A stretch of DNA of 44,245 nt from Chitinophagaceae bacterium (lineage in GTDB: Bacteria; Bacteroidota; Bacteroidia; Chitinophagales; Chitinophagaceae), in contig CANCVE010000025.1 of the NCBI GenBank assembly GCA_947381435.1, positions 1-44,245 on the forward strand, read 5' to 3'. Below the pieces are notes generated by a model. The model did not search any database and was not told where the DNA came from. It was given only the letters and a program-made list of their open reading frames with translations. The position numbers and the translations under genes were made by a program. This document shows positions 1 through 8,874 of this stretch, one piece after another. The stretch's first letter is position 1; every line of letters starts with the position of its first letter.

Positions 1-105
1 AACCTTTATATCTATCCTTTTAAGATGCTCTTCAAAAACAACTTCCTTAATCTCCCAATCAGTTCCCAAGGGCAATAAATGCTGTAATACCGCTGACATT
101 TCCAT
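1..105 (-). CDS. Possible ISL3-type transposase, N-terminal fragment (runs off left edge)
   Basis: An ATG at 105 on the minus strand opens a frame that stays open to the window edge (35 codons). The visible peptide has a short leucine-rich start, then LPLGTDWEIKEVVFEE, then HLKRIDIKV. The pattern of a Trp-containing turn followed by a beta strand and a charged hairpin resembles the beginning of ISL3-family transposases. This is recognition from memory of the family's N-terminal pattern. The body of the protein, including the zinc-binding and DDE regions, lies outside the window. No terminal inverted repeat could be identified between 106 and 231. It could equally be another small protein. Confidence 0.4.
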   Translation of the reverse strand, partial: MEMSAVLQHLLPLGTDWEIKEVVFEEHLKRIDIKV

Positions 106-231
106 ATGCAAATCTCAATATTCTCACACAAAATTTAGAATAACCTTATTATTCATTAGTACAACTTCTGTTAATTCTACTTTCTTTACCTCCAACTTGA
201 TGATAGATTCTTTACGATCAATTAGAAGCCC

Positions 232-1293
232 CTAAAACTTCATATCCAATCCCCAATGTTCGGCAATACGTTTTGCTTCTTTAGAAGTTATTTGAATGAA
301 AGAAGGATGCTTAGGGATAGAGAAATTAGTAGTCTTCATTACACCCTCATTAAAGTGTCCAAGGTTTTTGAAGTGTATAAAATCGGACGTTTCACTAAAG
401 CCAAAATTGTGTGGTTTGATGCCGTAAATATCATATACCAATACCCATTTATCCTCACCAATACGTTTAAAAACATTGGGAGCCTCACAACCTCTTGGCT
501 CTGGATCGTACCAAGTAGAATCGTAAACATAACCACTTGCTACAGAATCGGACACTGCCTGCTTTATGCCTGCTGTACCATCGTGCGAACAATAAAACAG
601 GTGGTACTTGTTGCCCACTTTGGTAATATCTCCATCAATAAAAGGTTTGCCATTCGGATATTCGAATAGAGGTTGGGGCATTGTTTCCAGCTTAGTAAAA
701 TCAGAATTCATGTAGGCATAGTAAACTTTTTCTTTTTTATTGCCAATCCTCATGGTAAAGTAAATCATAATCTTATGCTTTACCTCATCATAAATAAGTT
801 CGGGCGCCCATGCACATCCAATATTTTCTAACTCAGGAAAAGCTTGATCAACACGTAAAACAGTGTGCGACCAATGAATCAAATCGGGAGATTTTAATAA
901 TACCAAACCACGGTTATTTCCCCAACCGTATTGCTTGCCATCTCGCTCCCACTCTGTTGTTCTATAACCTAGCTTTTGGGCGAAAAGATGTAAATCTGTC
1001 AATGCCATATAATACATGCCATCGGTGCCGCGAAGAATGTATGGATCGCGGATACCCTTTTGTTCGGCAATTGTATCTCCGGCAATGATTGGCTTGGCAT
1101 TGTTTACGTCTGTAAAACTATAACCATCCTTGCTCAACGCAATGTACAGTCCATGGGTATCATCCTTAAAATACACCAACAGGTAAGCTCCCATATCCTT
1201 CTCGACAGAAACATTTTTCTTTCTCTGTGCAAAAGCAGTTGAGCAAATGGTAATTAATAGTAAGAAAGCAAGGGTAGATCGTAGTAAAGTCAT
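232..1293 (-). CDS. Secreted glycoside hydrolase family 43 protein
   Basis: 353 residues. Residues 1-22 form a signal peptide ending in AFAQ, so the enzyme is exported. The rest looks like the five-bladed beta-propeller of GH43. RDPYIL at 82-87 carries the probable catalytic-base Asp, CAWAPEL at 160-166 is a hallmark blade motif, FIDGDI at 218-223 carries the probable pKa-modulating Asp, and GCEAPNVFK around 268-276 carries the probable general-acid Glu270. GH43 enzymes remove arabinose, xylose or galactose from plant-type polysaccharides; the exact substrate cannot be read here. The start is the first ATG, which places the signal peptide at the N-terminus. The AraC-type regulator lies just upstream on the same strand, and SGNH hydrolase and sugar transporter genes follow, so a carbohydrate-utilisation role is likely. 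The family call is strong; the specificity is unknown. Confidence 0.85.
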   Translation of the reverse strand: MTLLRSTLAFLLLITICSTAFAQRKKNVSVEKDMGAYLLVYFKDDTHGLYIALSKDGYSFTDVNNAKPIIAGDTIAEQKGIRDPYILRGTDGMYYMALTDLHLFAQKLGYRTTEWERDGKQYGWGNNRGLVLLKSPDLIHWSHTVLRVDQAFPELENIGCAWAPELIYDEVKHKIMIYFTMRIGNKKEKVYYAYMNSDFTKLETMPQPLFEYPNGKPFIDGDITKVGNKYHLFYCSHDGTAGIKQAVSDSVASGYVYDSTWYDPEPRGCEAPNVFKRIGEDKWVLVYDIYGIKPHNFGFSETSDFIHFKNLGHFNEGVMKTTNFSIPKHPSFIQITSKEAKRIAEHWGLDMKF

Positions 1294-1424
1294 TCAGTTA
1301 TATTTATTTAAAATAGAGAATTACAATTCAGTCATTACAGACTAATGCATTTATGAATAGTTTATTTATTCTTGTATCCTTAAACAATTCTCCAATATAT
1401 TGAAGGTTTAAATATTGCATTCCT

Positions 1425-2300
1425 CTACCTCCCCCTAAACCCTTTTGGAGAAACACCAATTACATTTTTAAAGGTTCTTGAAAAGTGGAAGGGGTCATCA
1501 TAACCAATTTCGGAAGCAATCTGTTTGATGGATAAGGATGTGTTTTCTAGGTATTGACAGGCATATTGCATCTTAAGAAACAAGAAATAATTGATGGGTG
1601 AGTTATTTGTTTTCTGTTGAAACAAGGTTGAATAATGCGAAACAGACAAAGAAACATGGTCAGCCAACTCTTTTAAAGCCACCGAAGTGTTCAACTTTGT
1701 TTTCATAAAAGCAATAGATTGGTCGATGGGATTATAATCATTCTGCAAGTTATTTTCTTTAAGAACTGATTGCCGAAAACTAATCAGGTAATAAGGAAAC
1801 GACAAATAAGCATCCAACATATTATCCATGTTATCGGCTATCTCCAATAAAGAAAATAGTTTATCGAAGAGTATATTCCTTTCTTCAGTATGCTTTGTGT
1901 TTATAGCCTCGTACCCTCCATTTCTTTGTAGATGATGTACAATGGTTGCTGCGTTGTCTCCTGCAAAGTGTATCCAATATATTGACCATGGATTATGGTT
2001 GTCCGCGCCATATTTGTGTGCCTTTTGTGGGGGTAATATCATCAGTTGATTTGCTTTTAAAGTATATTTTTTTTCATTAATCGAGTACCACCCTTCCCCT
2101 TTTGTACAATAAATCAATATAAATTGCTTGCAGCCTTTCTTACGTTCCCGACTATGAAACTGGGCATTGGGAAAATAACCAATGTCGGTTATGTAAAGAC
2201 TCTTGCACAAAGGATGACTCATTGCTTTCTTTAGTGTAGAAGTGGGCATGATGTATGATTTCTGCCCTTGAAAACCTTCTTTTTTATGCGTTGCCTTCAT
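1425..2300 (-). CDS. AraC-family transcriptional regulator
   Basis: 291 residues. The N-terminal part (about 40-130) has the AraC-type cupin pattern, including LIYCTKGEGWYSINEKKY and PPQKAHKYGAD, which normally senses a sugar. The C-terminal part (about 195-291) is a double helix-turn-helix; the second helix pair with IASEIGYDDPFHFSRTFKN and the ending GVSPKGFR are the family signature. It is divergently oriented to the SGNH hydrolase and MFS transporter genes, with a 115-bp spacer, and directly upstream of the GH43 gene on the same strand. Regulation of these neighbours by a sugar is a reasonable inference. The start is the first ATG; an internal Met18 is an alternative. Confidence 0.88.
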   Translation of the reverse strand: MKATHKKEGFQGQKSYIMPTSTLKKAMSHPLCKSLYITDIGYFPNAQFHSRERKKGCKQFILIYCTKGEGWYSINEKKYTLKANQLMILPPQKAHKYGADNHNPWSIYWIHFAGDNAATIVHHLQRNGGYEAINTKHTEERNILFDKLFSLLEIADNMDNMLDAYLSFPYYLISFRQSVLKENNLQNDYNPIDQSIAFMKTKLNTSVALKELADHVSLSVSHYSTLFQQKTNNSPINYFLFLKMQYACQYLENTSLSIKQIASEIGYDDPFHFSRTFKNVIGVSPKGFRGR

Positions 2301-2415
2301 TTCGTAATATTATCTATGTTTTTAGTAAGTTTTACTATTTCAAAGATGGGGGATTTATGGCAGTTTTGCATCAGAATAATAAACTTTTGCTGTCATTTTA
2401 GTAAACGATAATTAT

Positions 2416-3123
2416 ATGAAAAGAATCTGCTTAATCTTTCTGTGTATCAGTTTTGCATCTGCGCTTTTTGCTCAAACTGCTGATAGTGCTAATTATTTGA
2501 AACCTCTTTTGTTAGAGATGAAAAAGAAATGGCCTAAGAACAGAACGATTAATATTGTTTTTCATGGTCATAGTGTGCCTTCAGGATATTTTGCCACTCC
2601 AAAAGTGAATACTTTGGCAGCTTATCCTTATCTGACTTTAAAAGCAATTAAAGATAGTTTTCCTTTTGCTGTGGTTAATGTAATAACAACTTCTATTGGT
2701 GGAGAACAATCCGAAAAAGGGGAAAAACGTATGGTTTCTGATGTTTTTCCAATGAAGCCTGATTTGTTATTTATTGATTATGCCCTTAATGACAGGAATA
2801 TTGGGTTGAAGCGAGCCGAGGCTGCATGGCGAAAAATGATTGAAGAGGCATTAAAATTTGGATGTAAACTAATATTACTTACCCCAACTCCCGATACCAC
2901 TGAAAATATATTAAGTGATGCTGCTCCGTTGGAAGGCTATGCACAATTAATTAGAAATCTAGCTTTTGAGTACCATGTTGGATTGGTGGATAGCTATAAA
3001 GTATTCAAAACATTGAAACAGAATGGGGCAGATATAGCTAGTTATATGGCGCAAAAGAACCATCCTAACGAACTTGGACATCAGTTAGTGGCCAATGAGA
3101 TTAGTAAATGGTTCAGAAACTAA
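2416..3123 (+). CDS. Exported SGNH/GDSL-type hydrolase
   Basis: 235 residues with a signal peptide (1-20, ending LFAQ). The SGNH blocks are recognisable. Block I is HGHSVPSG with nucleophile Ser53 (GHS in place of GDS), block II is SIGGEQ (Gly95), block III is DYALNDRN (Asn125), and block V is NHPNELGH with His216. The usual catalytic Asp three residues before that His is replaced by Gln213, so this may be a Ser-His dyad enzyme. Such proteins often deacetylate or de-esterify carbohydrates. It lies 63 bp upstream of the sugar transporter on the same strand and probably shares its transcript. Confidence 0.8.
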   Translation: MKRICLIFLCISFASALFAQTADSANYLKPLLLEMKKKWPKNRTINIVFHGHSVPSGYFATPKVNTLAAYPYLTLKAIKDSFPFAVVNVITTSIGGEQSEKGEKRMVSDVFPMKPDLLFIDYALNDRNIGLKRAEAAWRKMIEEALKFGCKLILLTPTPDTTENILSDAAPLEGYAQLIRNLAFEYHVGLVDSYKVFKTLKQNGADIASYMAQKNHPNELGHQLVANEISKWFRN

Positions 3124-3186
3124 TCGCTGAATATTTAGTCGTAAATAAATAAACTTTAAAACCTTTTAATCAAACAGATTGCTAAT

Positions 3187-4512
3187 ATGAAAAAAACATC
3201 AAACGCTTACATCATCGGTATTTCTTTTATCTCGGCTATGGGAGGCTATCTCTTTGGCTTCGACTTTGCCGTAATCTCCGGGGCATTACCTTTTCTAAAA
3301 ACACAGTTTGGGCTGGATGCTTATTGGGAAGGCTTCGCAACGGGTAGTCTTGCATTGGGCGCCATCATTGGTTGCTTGGTAGCAGGAAATATATCGGAGA
3401 AGTTTGGCAGAAAGAAAGGATTATTAACTGCGGCTGCCATATTCGGACTCTCTTCTTTTGCCATGGCAGCTTCTCCCAATACACAATTGTTTATTGTTTC
3501 CCGCTTTTTTGCAGGTATCGGCGTAGGGATGGCTTCTATGTTATCGCCCATGTACATTGCCGAAATTGCCCCTGCATCCGTGAGAGGAAGGATGGTTGCT
3601 ATCAATCAGTTGACCATCGTCATCGGTATTCTGGTAACTAACCTCGTCAATTATTCGCTGCGCAATAGTGGCGATGACGCTTGGCGTTGGATGTTTGGAT
3701 TGGGGCTTATCCCTTCTTCCCTATTCTTTTTCGGCGTACTCTTTATACCAGAAAGCCCTCGTTGGCTGATGGGCAAAGGACGTACTGCGGCTGCCGAAAC
3801 CATCTTGCAAAAGATTGGCGGCGTAGATTATGCCAAGGAAACCATCGCCTCCATTTCTAAAACAGTAACCAATAATACCAATATTTCTTTTCAAACATTG
3901 TTCGAGAAAGCCTTCCTACCTGCTGTTCTAATAGGCATTGGCTTGGCTGTATTTCAACAGTTTTGTGGAATAAATGTGGTGTTCAACTACACAGCCACCA
4001 TCTTCGAAAGCATTGGTGCTTCTAAGGATGACCAACTATTACAAACCGTTTTCATAGGCGCCGTAAACTTATGTGTCACCCTATTGGCAATGGCTTTGGT
4101 AGATAAGGTTGGCCGCAAACCACTAATGCTATTTGGTTCTTTGGGGCTATCCATATTATATGTACTCATTTCAGTGCTCATCAGTGCCAAGTCGGCGTAC
4201 GTTTCGTGGTTTTTATTGGCGGCAATAGGAGTCTATGGCACATCATTGGCACCCGTAACATGGGTACTTATTTCGGAAATATTCCCCAACAAGGTACGTT
4301 CTGCCGCTACCACTGTTGCGGTATTGAGTTTGTGGTTAGCCTATTTTATCCTCACATTCACTTTCCCGATCTTATATGAAAAGCTGTTGGACAAAACATT
4401 TTACATCTATGCCGTGATATGTGCCATTGGTTTTGTGTTTATAAAACTAAAAGTGAAGGAAACAAAAGGCGCTTCTCTGGAAGAAATGGATGCGATGTTT
4501 AGTCCGCACTAG
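3187..4512 (+). CDS. Sugar porter MFS transporter (XylE/GalP type)
   Basis: 441 residues with about 12 hydrophobic segments. Sugar-porter signatures are present: GFDFAVISGALPF in helix 1, the FGRKKG loop after helix 2 (about residue 74), RFFAGIGVGMASMLSPMY, PESPRWLMGKG (about 189), QQFCGINVVFNY in helix 7, the second GRKPLM loop (about 309), and a C-terminal KETKGASLEEM that matches the family's PETKG ending. It should import a monosaccharide by proton symport across the inner membrane. The SGNH gene is 63 bp upstream and the divergent AraC regulator sits beyond it. The substrate cannot be deduced; a separate rhamnose permease (rhaT) is present, so this one probably carries a different sugar. 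Confidence 0.9.
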   Translation: MKKTSNAYIIGISFISAMGGYLFGFDFAVISGALPFLKTQFGLDAYWEGFATGSLALGAIIGCLVAGNISEKFGRKKGLLTAAAIFGLSSFAMAASPNTQLFIVSRFFAGIGVGMASMLSPMYIAEIAPASVRGRMVAINQLTIVIGILVTNLVNYSLRNSGDDAWRWMFGLGLIPSSLFFFGVLFIPESPRWLMGKGRTAAAETILQKIGGVDYAKETIASISKTVTNNTNISFQTLFEKAFLPAVLIGIGLAVFQQFCGINVVFNYTATIFESIGASKDDQLLQTVFIGAVNLCVTLLAMALVDKVGRKPLMLFGSLGLSILYVLISVLISAKSAYVSWFLLAAIGVYGTSLAPVTWVLISEIFPNKVRSAATTVAVLSLWLAYFILTFTFPILYEKLLDKTFYIYAVICAIGFVFIKLKVKETKGASLEEMDAMFSPH

Positions 4513-4554
4513 ATATGAGATATTAGATATGAGATATGAGTTAGGAGTTAGGTC

Positions 4555-4770
4555 AACTAGTTAGAAAACAATTCTTACCAGCTAGAAAACATTTCTAGCC
4601 AGTTGGAAAACAATTCTGACCAGTTAGAAAACATTTCTGACCAGCTAGACAAGAACTCCAGCTAGCTAGAAAACATTTCTAGTTAGCTGGAAAACAACTC
4701 TAGCTAGCTGGAAAACAGTTCTAGTTGGCTGGAAAACAATTCTGACTAACTAGAATATCAACCTGATTAG
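4555..4770. repeat. Intergenic 21-bp tandem array (array 1, ten units)
   Basis: The GAAAAC core (or a variant) recurs at 4564, 4585, 4606, 4627, 4648, 4669, 4690, 4711, 4732 and 4753, an exact 21-bp phase over ten units. The best unit is a near-perfect palindrome, CTAGAAAACATTTCTAG; most units keep the AGAA/TTCT arms while the flanking CTAG varies. Because 21 is a multiple of three, one frame reads as heptads such as QLENISSQLENNSD, but TAG stops interrupt it repeatedly, so it is not coding. It lies downstream of the MFS gene and abuts the composite inverted repeat at 4770. Confidence 0.9.
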
Positions 4771-5135
4771 CTGCTAATACATCTTTTAAAGTCGCTTAGG
4801 TCTCGCCGTCATTGCGAGGCACGAAGCAACCTTTTTTTTAAGATTAATACGCTTAAACTCATTGAAAAGGGTTGCTTCATGCCTCACAAAGACGGGGTTT
4901 AAATTTCAGAGAGGACACATCGAAAGTCAGCCTGTTAGCCTGAGGCCTTAATTAGAGAACCTCAAGTTTGTTGAAAATGACATTTCGCTTAGTCCTTCTC
5001 CATAATCTTCGCGTCATTGTAAGGCACGAAGCAACCTTTTTTAGGATTAATACGCTTAAGGGTATTGAAAAGGGTTGCTTCGTGCCTCGCAATGACGGGG
5101 AGACCTAAGCGATTTTGAAAGATGTCATTAGCAGC
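4770..5135. repeat. Composite inverted repeat with four CATTGCGAGGCACGAAGCA-type arms
   Basis: Two hairpins of about 100 bp (about 4805-4907 and 5010-5100) each have arms of the CATTGCGAGGCACGAAGCA type around a loop containing GATTAATACGCTTAA. The two hairpins are direct repeats of each other. The whole segment is also a larger inverted repeat: about 60 bp starting GCTGCTAAT at 4770 match the complement ending ATTAGCAGC at 5135, with an outer TCGCTTAGGTCTC / GAGACCTAAGCGA pair. The remaining spacer to the next gene (5136-5373) contains TTCGACAGGCTCAGCGTGA and another CGCAATGACGGGG fragment. Sequences of this kind are, from memory, common intergenic repeats in Bacteroidota; I see no gene in the interval. 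Confidence 0.8.
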
Positions 5136-5373
5136 CTGTCAAAACAGGGATAATAGGTTTAAACTGTTTGCGCTTCGACAGGCTCAGCGTGACAATCATC
5201 TTGATTTTCGATGTGATTGGTAACATCATTCACATTTTTTTTTGGTGCGCCAGATGAGAAATTCGCAATGACGGGGAGATTATGAAGAAGAACTAATCAA
5301 AATGACTTATAGACAGCACATATATAGTCATTATCATCGTTGGAATATTGAATTATTGATAAAAATAAATACT

Positions 5374-8300
5374 ATGAGTACAGTAAATGCTTGGGTAGAG
5401 TCGGTTATTATCCCTACTTATGGGGTTGGGAAGGCTGAAAAGAATCCTATTTTCTTGGAGAAAAGGGTTTATCAAGGAAGTAGTGGGGCTGTATATCCTC
5501 ACCCCGTGATAGAGAAGATTCTGGACGAAAAGACAGATGTTACCTACCAAGCTGTATTTATTGAGAATGAATATTTGAAGATAATGGTGTTGCCAGAGTT
5601 GGGAGGGCGCATCCAAATGGCGTACGATAAGGTGAAAGAACGCCATTTTATCTATTATAACCAAGTAATTAAACCTGCTTTGGTAGGACTGACTGGACCA
5701 TGGATTTCTGGAGGCATTGAGTTTAACTGGCCTCAACATCACCGTCCGAGCACGTATAGCCCGTTAGATTTCACCATTCAGGAAAATAAGGATGGCAGTA
5801 AAACCATCTGGGTAAATGAGGTAGAACAGATGTTTCGAACCAAAGGGATGGCTGGTTTTACCTTATATCCCGGTAAGGCTTATCTGGAAATAAAGGGTAA
5901 GTTGTTTAATAGAAGCCTGTTTCCGCAAACATTCCTTTGGTGGGCAAACCCTGCCGTTAAGGTGAACGATCATTATCAATCTGTTTTTCCACCTGATGTA
6001 TATGCCGTATTCGATCACGGCAAAAGGGATGTATCTTCTTTTCCCATCGCCACGGGCACTTATTATAAGGTAGATTATGCGCCCGGTACCGATATTTCTC
6101 GTTATAAAAATATCCCTGTTCCTACTTCTTACATGGCCATTCAATCTAAATATGATTTCATGGGAGGGTACGAGCATGACACACAAGCGGGTTTGCTGCA
6201 TGTGGCTAACCACCATGTTTCGCCAGGGAAAAAACAATGGACTTGGGGACATAGCGATTTTGGGCAGGCTTGGGATAGGAACCTCACAGATGAAGATGGA
6301 CCATACATTGAATTGATGACGGGTATGTTTACGGATAATCAGCCTGACTTTTCATGGATTCAACCCAATGAAGAAAAAACTTTTGAGCAATACTTCATGC
6401 CTTATGCAGAATTGGGCATGGTAAAGAATGCAACAAAAGAAGCTATGATTAACGTAGAAGTGGAGGGCAAAAAAGTAACCTTGATGGTATATGCCACTAG
6501 TGTTTATGAAGAGGCTATCATTTCTATTTACCAAAAAGAAAAGCTTTTATTTAAGAAGACTACTATTTTATCACCTAAAGATATTTTTAAACATACCCTC
6601 ACAGTAGAAGCGGTTGTTTTGGAAGATTTACGAGTAGAAGTAACCGATGGAAAAGGGATAGTATTGGTGCAATATCAACCAGAAAAGCTAGACAATACCA
6701 CTATTCCTGCTGCTGCCACCGCTGCTAAATTGCCTTCCGAAATAGATAGTATTGAAGAACTATACCTTAATGGATTGCACATAGAGCAGTACCGTCATGC
6801 CACTTATTCTCCGTTAGATTATTATCAGGAAGCCTTAAAACGTGAGCCATCCGATTACCGTTGCAACAATGCAATGGGGTTATGGCTATTGCGAAGGGGG
6901 AAGTTTGCAGAAGCTGAGCCTTATTTCAGGGAGGCTATCAAGCGTGTTACCCAAAGAAATCCGAACCCTTATGATGGAGAGGCATTATATAATTTGGGTT
7001 ACTTATTATTGTTACAAAATAGGTTGGATGAGGCAAAGGAGAAATTGTACAAGGCAACTTGGAATGCCGCTTGGCAAGATCCAGGTTACTTGGCTTTGGC
7101 ACGGATAGCATCTAAACAACACCAATATGAAGAGGCATTGGCACTGATTGAGAAATCGTTAATAAAGAATTACCATAGCCATACGGCAAGGCATTTAAAA
7201 GTGGCATTATTAAGGTTGACAAATGAATCGACTTCGGCATTACATTACATTAATCAATCAATAACTATCGATCCATTCAATTATGGGTGTCTCTTTGAAA
7301 AGTATTTTATTACCAAAGGATCAGTTGCTAAAAGTCAATTCTTATCTCTGATTGGTGGGCGCGTTCAAACCTATATTGAATATGCTTTCGACTATGCCCA
7401 TGCAGGTTTGTATAAGGAAGCAATTGAATTATTATCGCTTTATACAGAATCGAATACCGACAATATTTACCCAATGGCGTACTACTATATGGGATGGTTT
7501 AGTGAAATGTTGGGCGACGAAGCAAACGCATTGGAATACTATCAATTGGCTGCTCAGATGAACCCAGACTTTTGCTTTCCGCATCGGGTAGAAGATGTTT
7601 TGGTGTTACAATCAGCCATAAATGCCAAACCAACTGATAGCAAGGCATTGTATTATTTAGGAAATTATTGGTACGATAAAAGACAATATCCAGAAGCAAT
7701 TGATTGCTGGGAGAAGTCTAAAGCCATAGATGAAAGTTTCCCTACGGTTCATAGAAACCTTTGTTTGGCATACTACAATAAACTAAAGAATCCAGAAGCG
7801 GCATTGGCAGCTATGGAAAAGGCTTTTAAATTGGATGCTACCGATGCGAGGGTGTTGATGGAACTGGATCAATTGTATAAGATATTGAACTATCCGACTG
7901 AAAAAAGACTGTCATTATTAAATGATTATCCAGAGCAGACTTCGCAACGTGATGATTTATATCTAGAGAAAATTAGTTTATTAAATCAATCTGGAGAATA
8001 TGAATTGGCCGATAAACTATTAAAAACAAGGAAGTTTCATCCGTGGGAAGGAGGCGAAGGAAAGGTGGTTGCCCAATACCTGATGACAAAAATCGAGTTG
8101 GCAAAACAAGCTTATTTAAAAGGCGCGTTCGATGAGGCATTGAAACAGTTGGACGCCACCAACCAATATCCACACAATTTGGGAGAAGGAAAACTATACG
8201 GAACACAGGAAAACGACATTGCTTATTGGAAAGGATTGATCTATGAAAAGCTGGGCGACACTGACAAGGCAAACTATTGTTTTGAACAAGCCACAGTAGG

Positions 8301-8685
8301 CATCAGTGAACCAGTGCAAGCCATCTTTTACAATGATCCTCAGCCTGATAAGATATTTTATCAAGGGATGGCTTGGCTTAAGCTGGGACAAAAGGAAAAG
8401 GCGGATATTATTTTCAACAGGTTTATTGCCTTTGGTGAAGAGCATAGAGATGATGAGATAAGCATAGATTATTTCGCAGTGTCGTTACCAGATTTATTGG
8501 TGTTTGATGCTGACCTGGACGAAAAGAACCGCATTCACTGTACTTATATCATTGCTTTGGGCAAATTAGGATTAGGATTGCACGAAGAGGCATCTGCATT
8601 GTTTACAGAGATACTTACTAAGAATTGTAATCATAATGGGGCAAAAGTGCATCAGAAAATGATAAAGAAATTTGTTGGGATTTAA
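5374..8685 (+). CDS. DUF5107 protein with C-terminal TPR repeats
   Basis: 1103 residues from the chosen start. The frame is open from 5302, but MSTVNAWVESV at 5374 is the likely N-terminus: DUF5107 proteins begin with this kind of strand, and the 24 residues before it look like translated leader. Residues about 10-350 match DUF5107 (YLKIMVLPELGGRIQMAYDK, WISGGIEFNWPQHHRPS, GHSDFGQAWDRN), a beta-sandwich thought to resemble galactose mutarotases. From about residue 450 to the end there are many TPR-like helix pairs, for example AMGLWLLRRGKFAEAEPYF and ALYYLGNYWYDKRQYPEAI. There is no signal peptide, so it is probably cytoplasmic. The function is not established; the context suggests carbohydrate binding or processing. 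Confidence 0.85.
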   Translation: MSTVNAWVESVIIPTYGVGKAEKNPIFLEKRVYQGSSGAVYPHPVIEKILDEKTDVTYQAVFIENEYLKIMVLPELGGRIQMAYDKVKERHFIYYNQVIKPALVGLTGPWISGGIEFNWPQHHRPSTYSPLDFTIQENKDGSKTIWVNEVEQMFRTKGMAGFTLYPGKAYLEIKGKLFNRSLFPQTFLWWANPAVKVNDHYQSVFPPDVYAVFDHGKRDVSSFPIATGTYYKVDYAPGTDISRYKNIPVPTSYMAIQSKYDFMGGYEHDTQAGLLHVANHHVSPGKKQWTWGHSDFGQAWDRNLTDEDGPYIELMTGMFTDNQPDFSWIQPNEEKTFEQYFMPYAELGMVKNATKEAMINVEVEGKKVTLMVYATSVYEEAIISIYQKEKLLFKKTTILSPKDIFKHTLTVEAVVLEDLRVEVTDGKGIVLVQYQPEKLDNTTIPAAATAAKLPSEIDSIEELYLNGLHIEQYRHATYSPLDYYQEALKREPSDYRCNNAMGLWLLRRGKFAEAEPYFREAIKRVTQRNPNPYDGEALYNLGYLLLLQNRLDEAKEKLYKATWNAAWQDPGYLALARIASKQHQYEEALALIEKSLIKNYHSHTARHLKVALLRLTNESTSALHYINQSITIDPFNYGCLFEKYFITKGSVAKSQFLSLIGGRVQTYIEYAFDYAHAGLYKEAIELLSLYTESNTDNIYPMAYYYMGWFSEMLGDEANALEYYQLAAQMNPDFCFPHRVEDVLVLQSAINAKPTDSKALYYLGNYWYDKRQYPEAIDCWEKSKAIDESFPTVHRNLCLAYYNKLKNPEAALAAMEKAFKLDATDARVLMELDQLYKILNYPTEKRLSLLNDYPEQTSQRDDLYLEKISLLNQSGEYELADKLLKTRKFHPWEGGEGKVVAQYLMTKIELAKQAYLKGAFDEALKQLDATNQYPHNLGEGKLYGTQENDIAYWKGLIYEKLGDTDKANYCFEQATVGISEPVQAIFYNDPQPDKIFYQGMAWLKLGQKEKADIIFNRFIAFGEEHRDDEISIDYFAVSLPDLLVFDADLDEKNRIHCTYIIALGKLGLGLHEEASALFTEILTKNCNHNGAKVHQKMIKKFVGI

Positions 8686-8874
8686 AGTTTTACCACGAAG
8701 GACACGAGGTTAAAACACAAAGAACGCAAAGAAAATAAATACAATCAAAGGCATCGACGTTTATGATGTCTTTGTTTGTTGAATACTCGCTTAAGCATAT
8801 TCCAGTTACAAAATGATTCAACTAAAAGGATTAAGTGAATAGCAATTGCTAAACACCTGCATCACTATGGAGCT

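Noticed and set aside
4555-4680. Coiled-coil gene fragment with QLENISS-type heptads
   Set aside because: TAG stops recur within the repeat unit and there is no start codon; the conserved property is 21-bp phase and dyad, not the frame.
5302-5373. Upstream start for the DUF5107 gene
   Set aside because: The 24 extra residues (MTYRQHIYSHYHRW...) do not resemble the family start; ATG at 5374 fits better.
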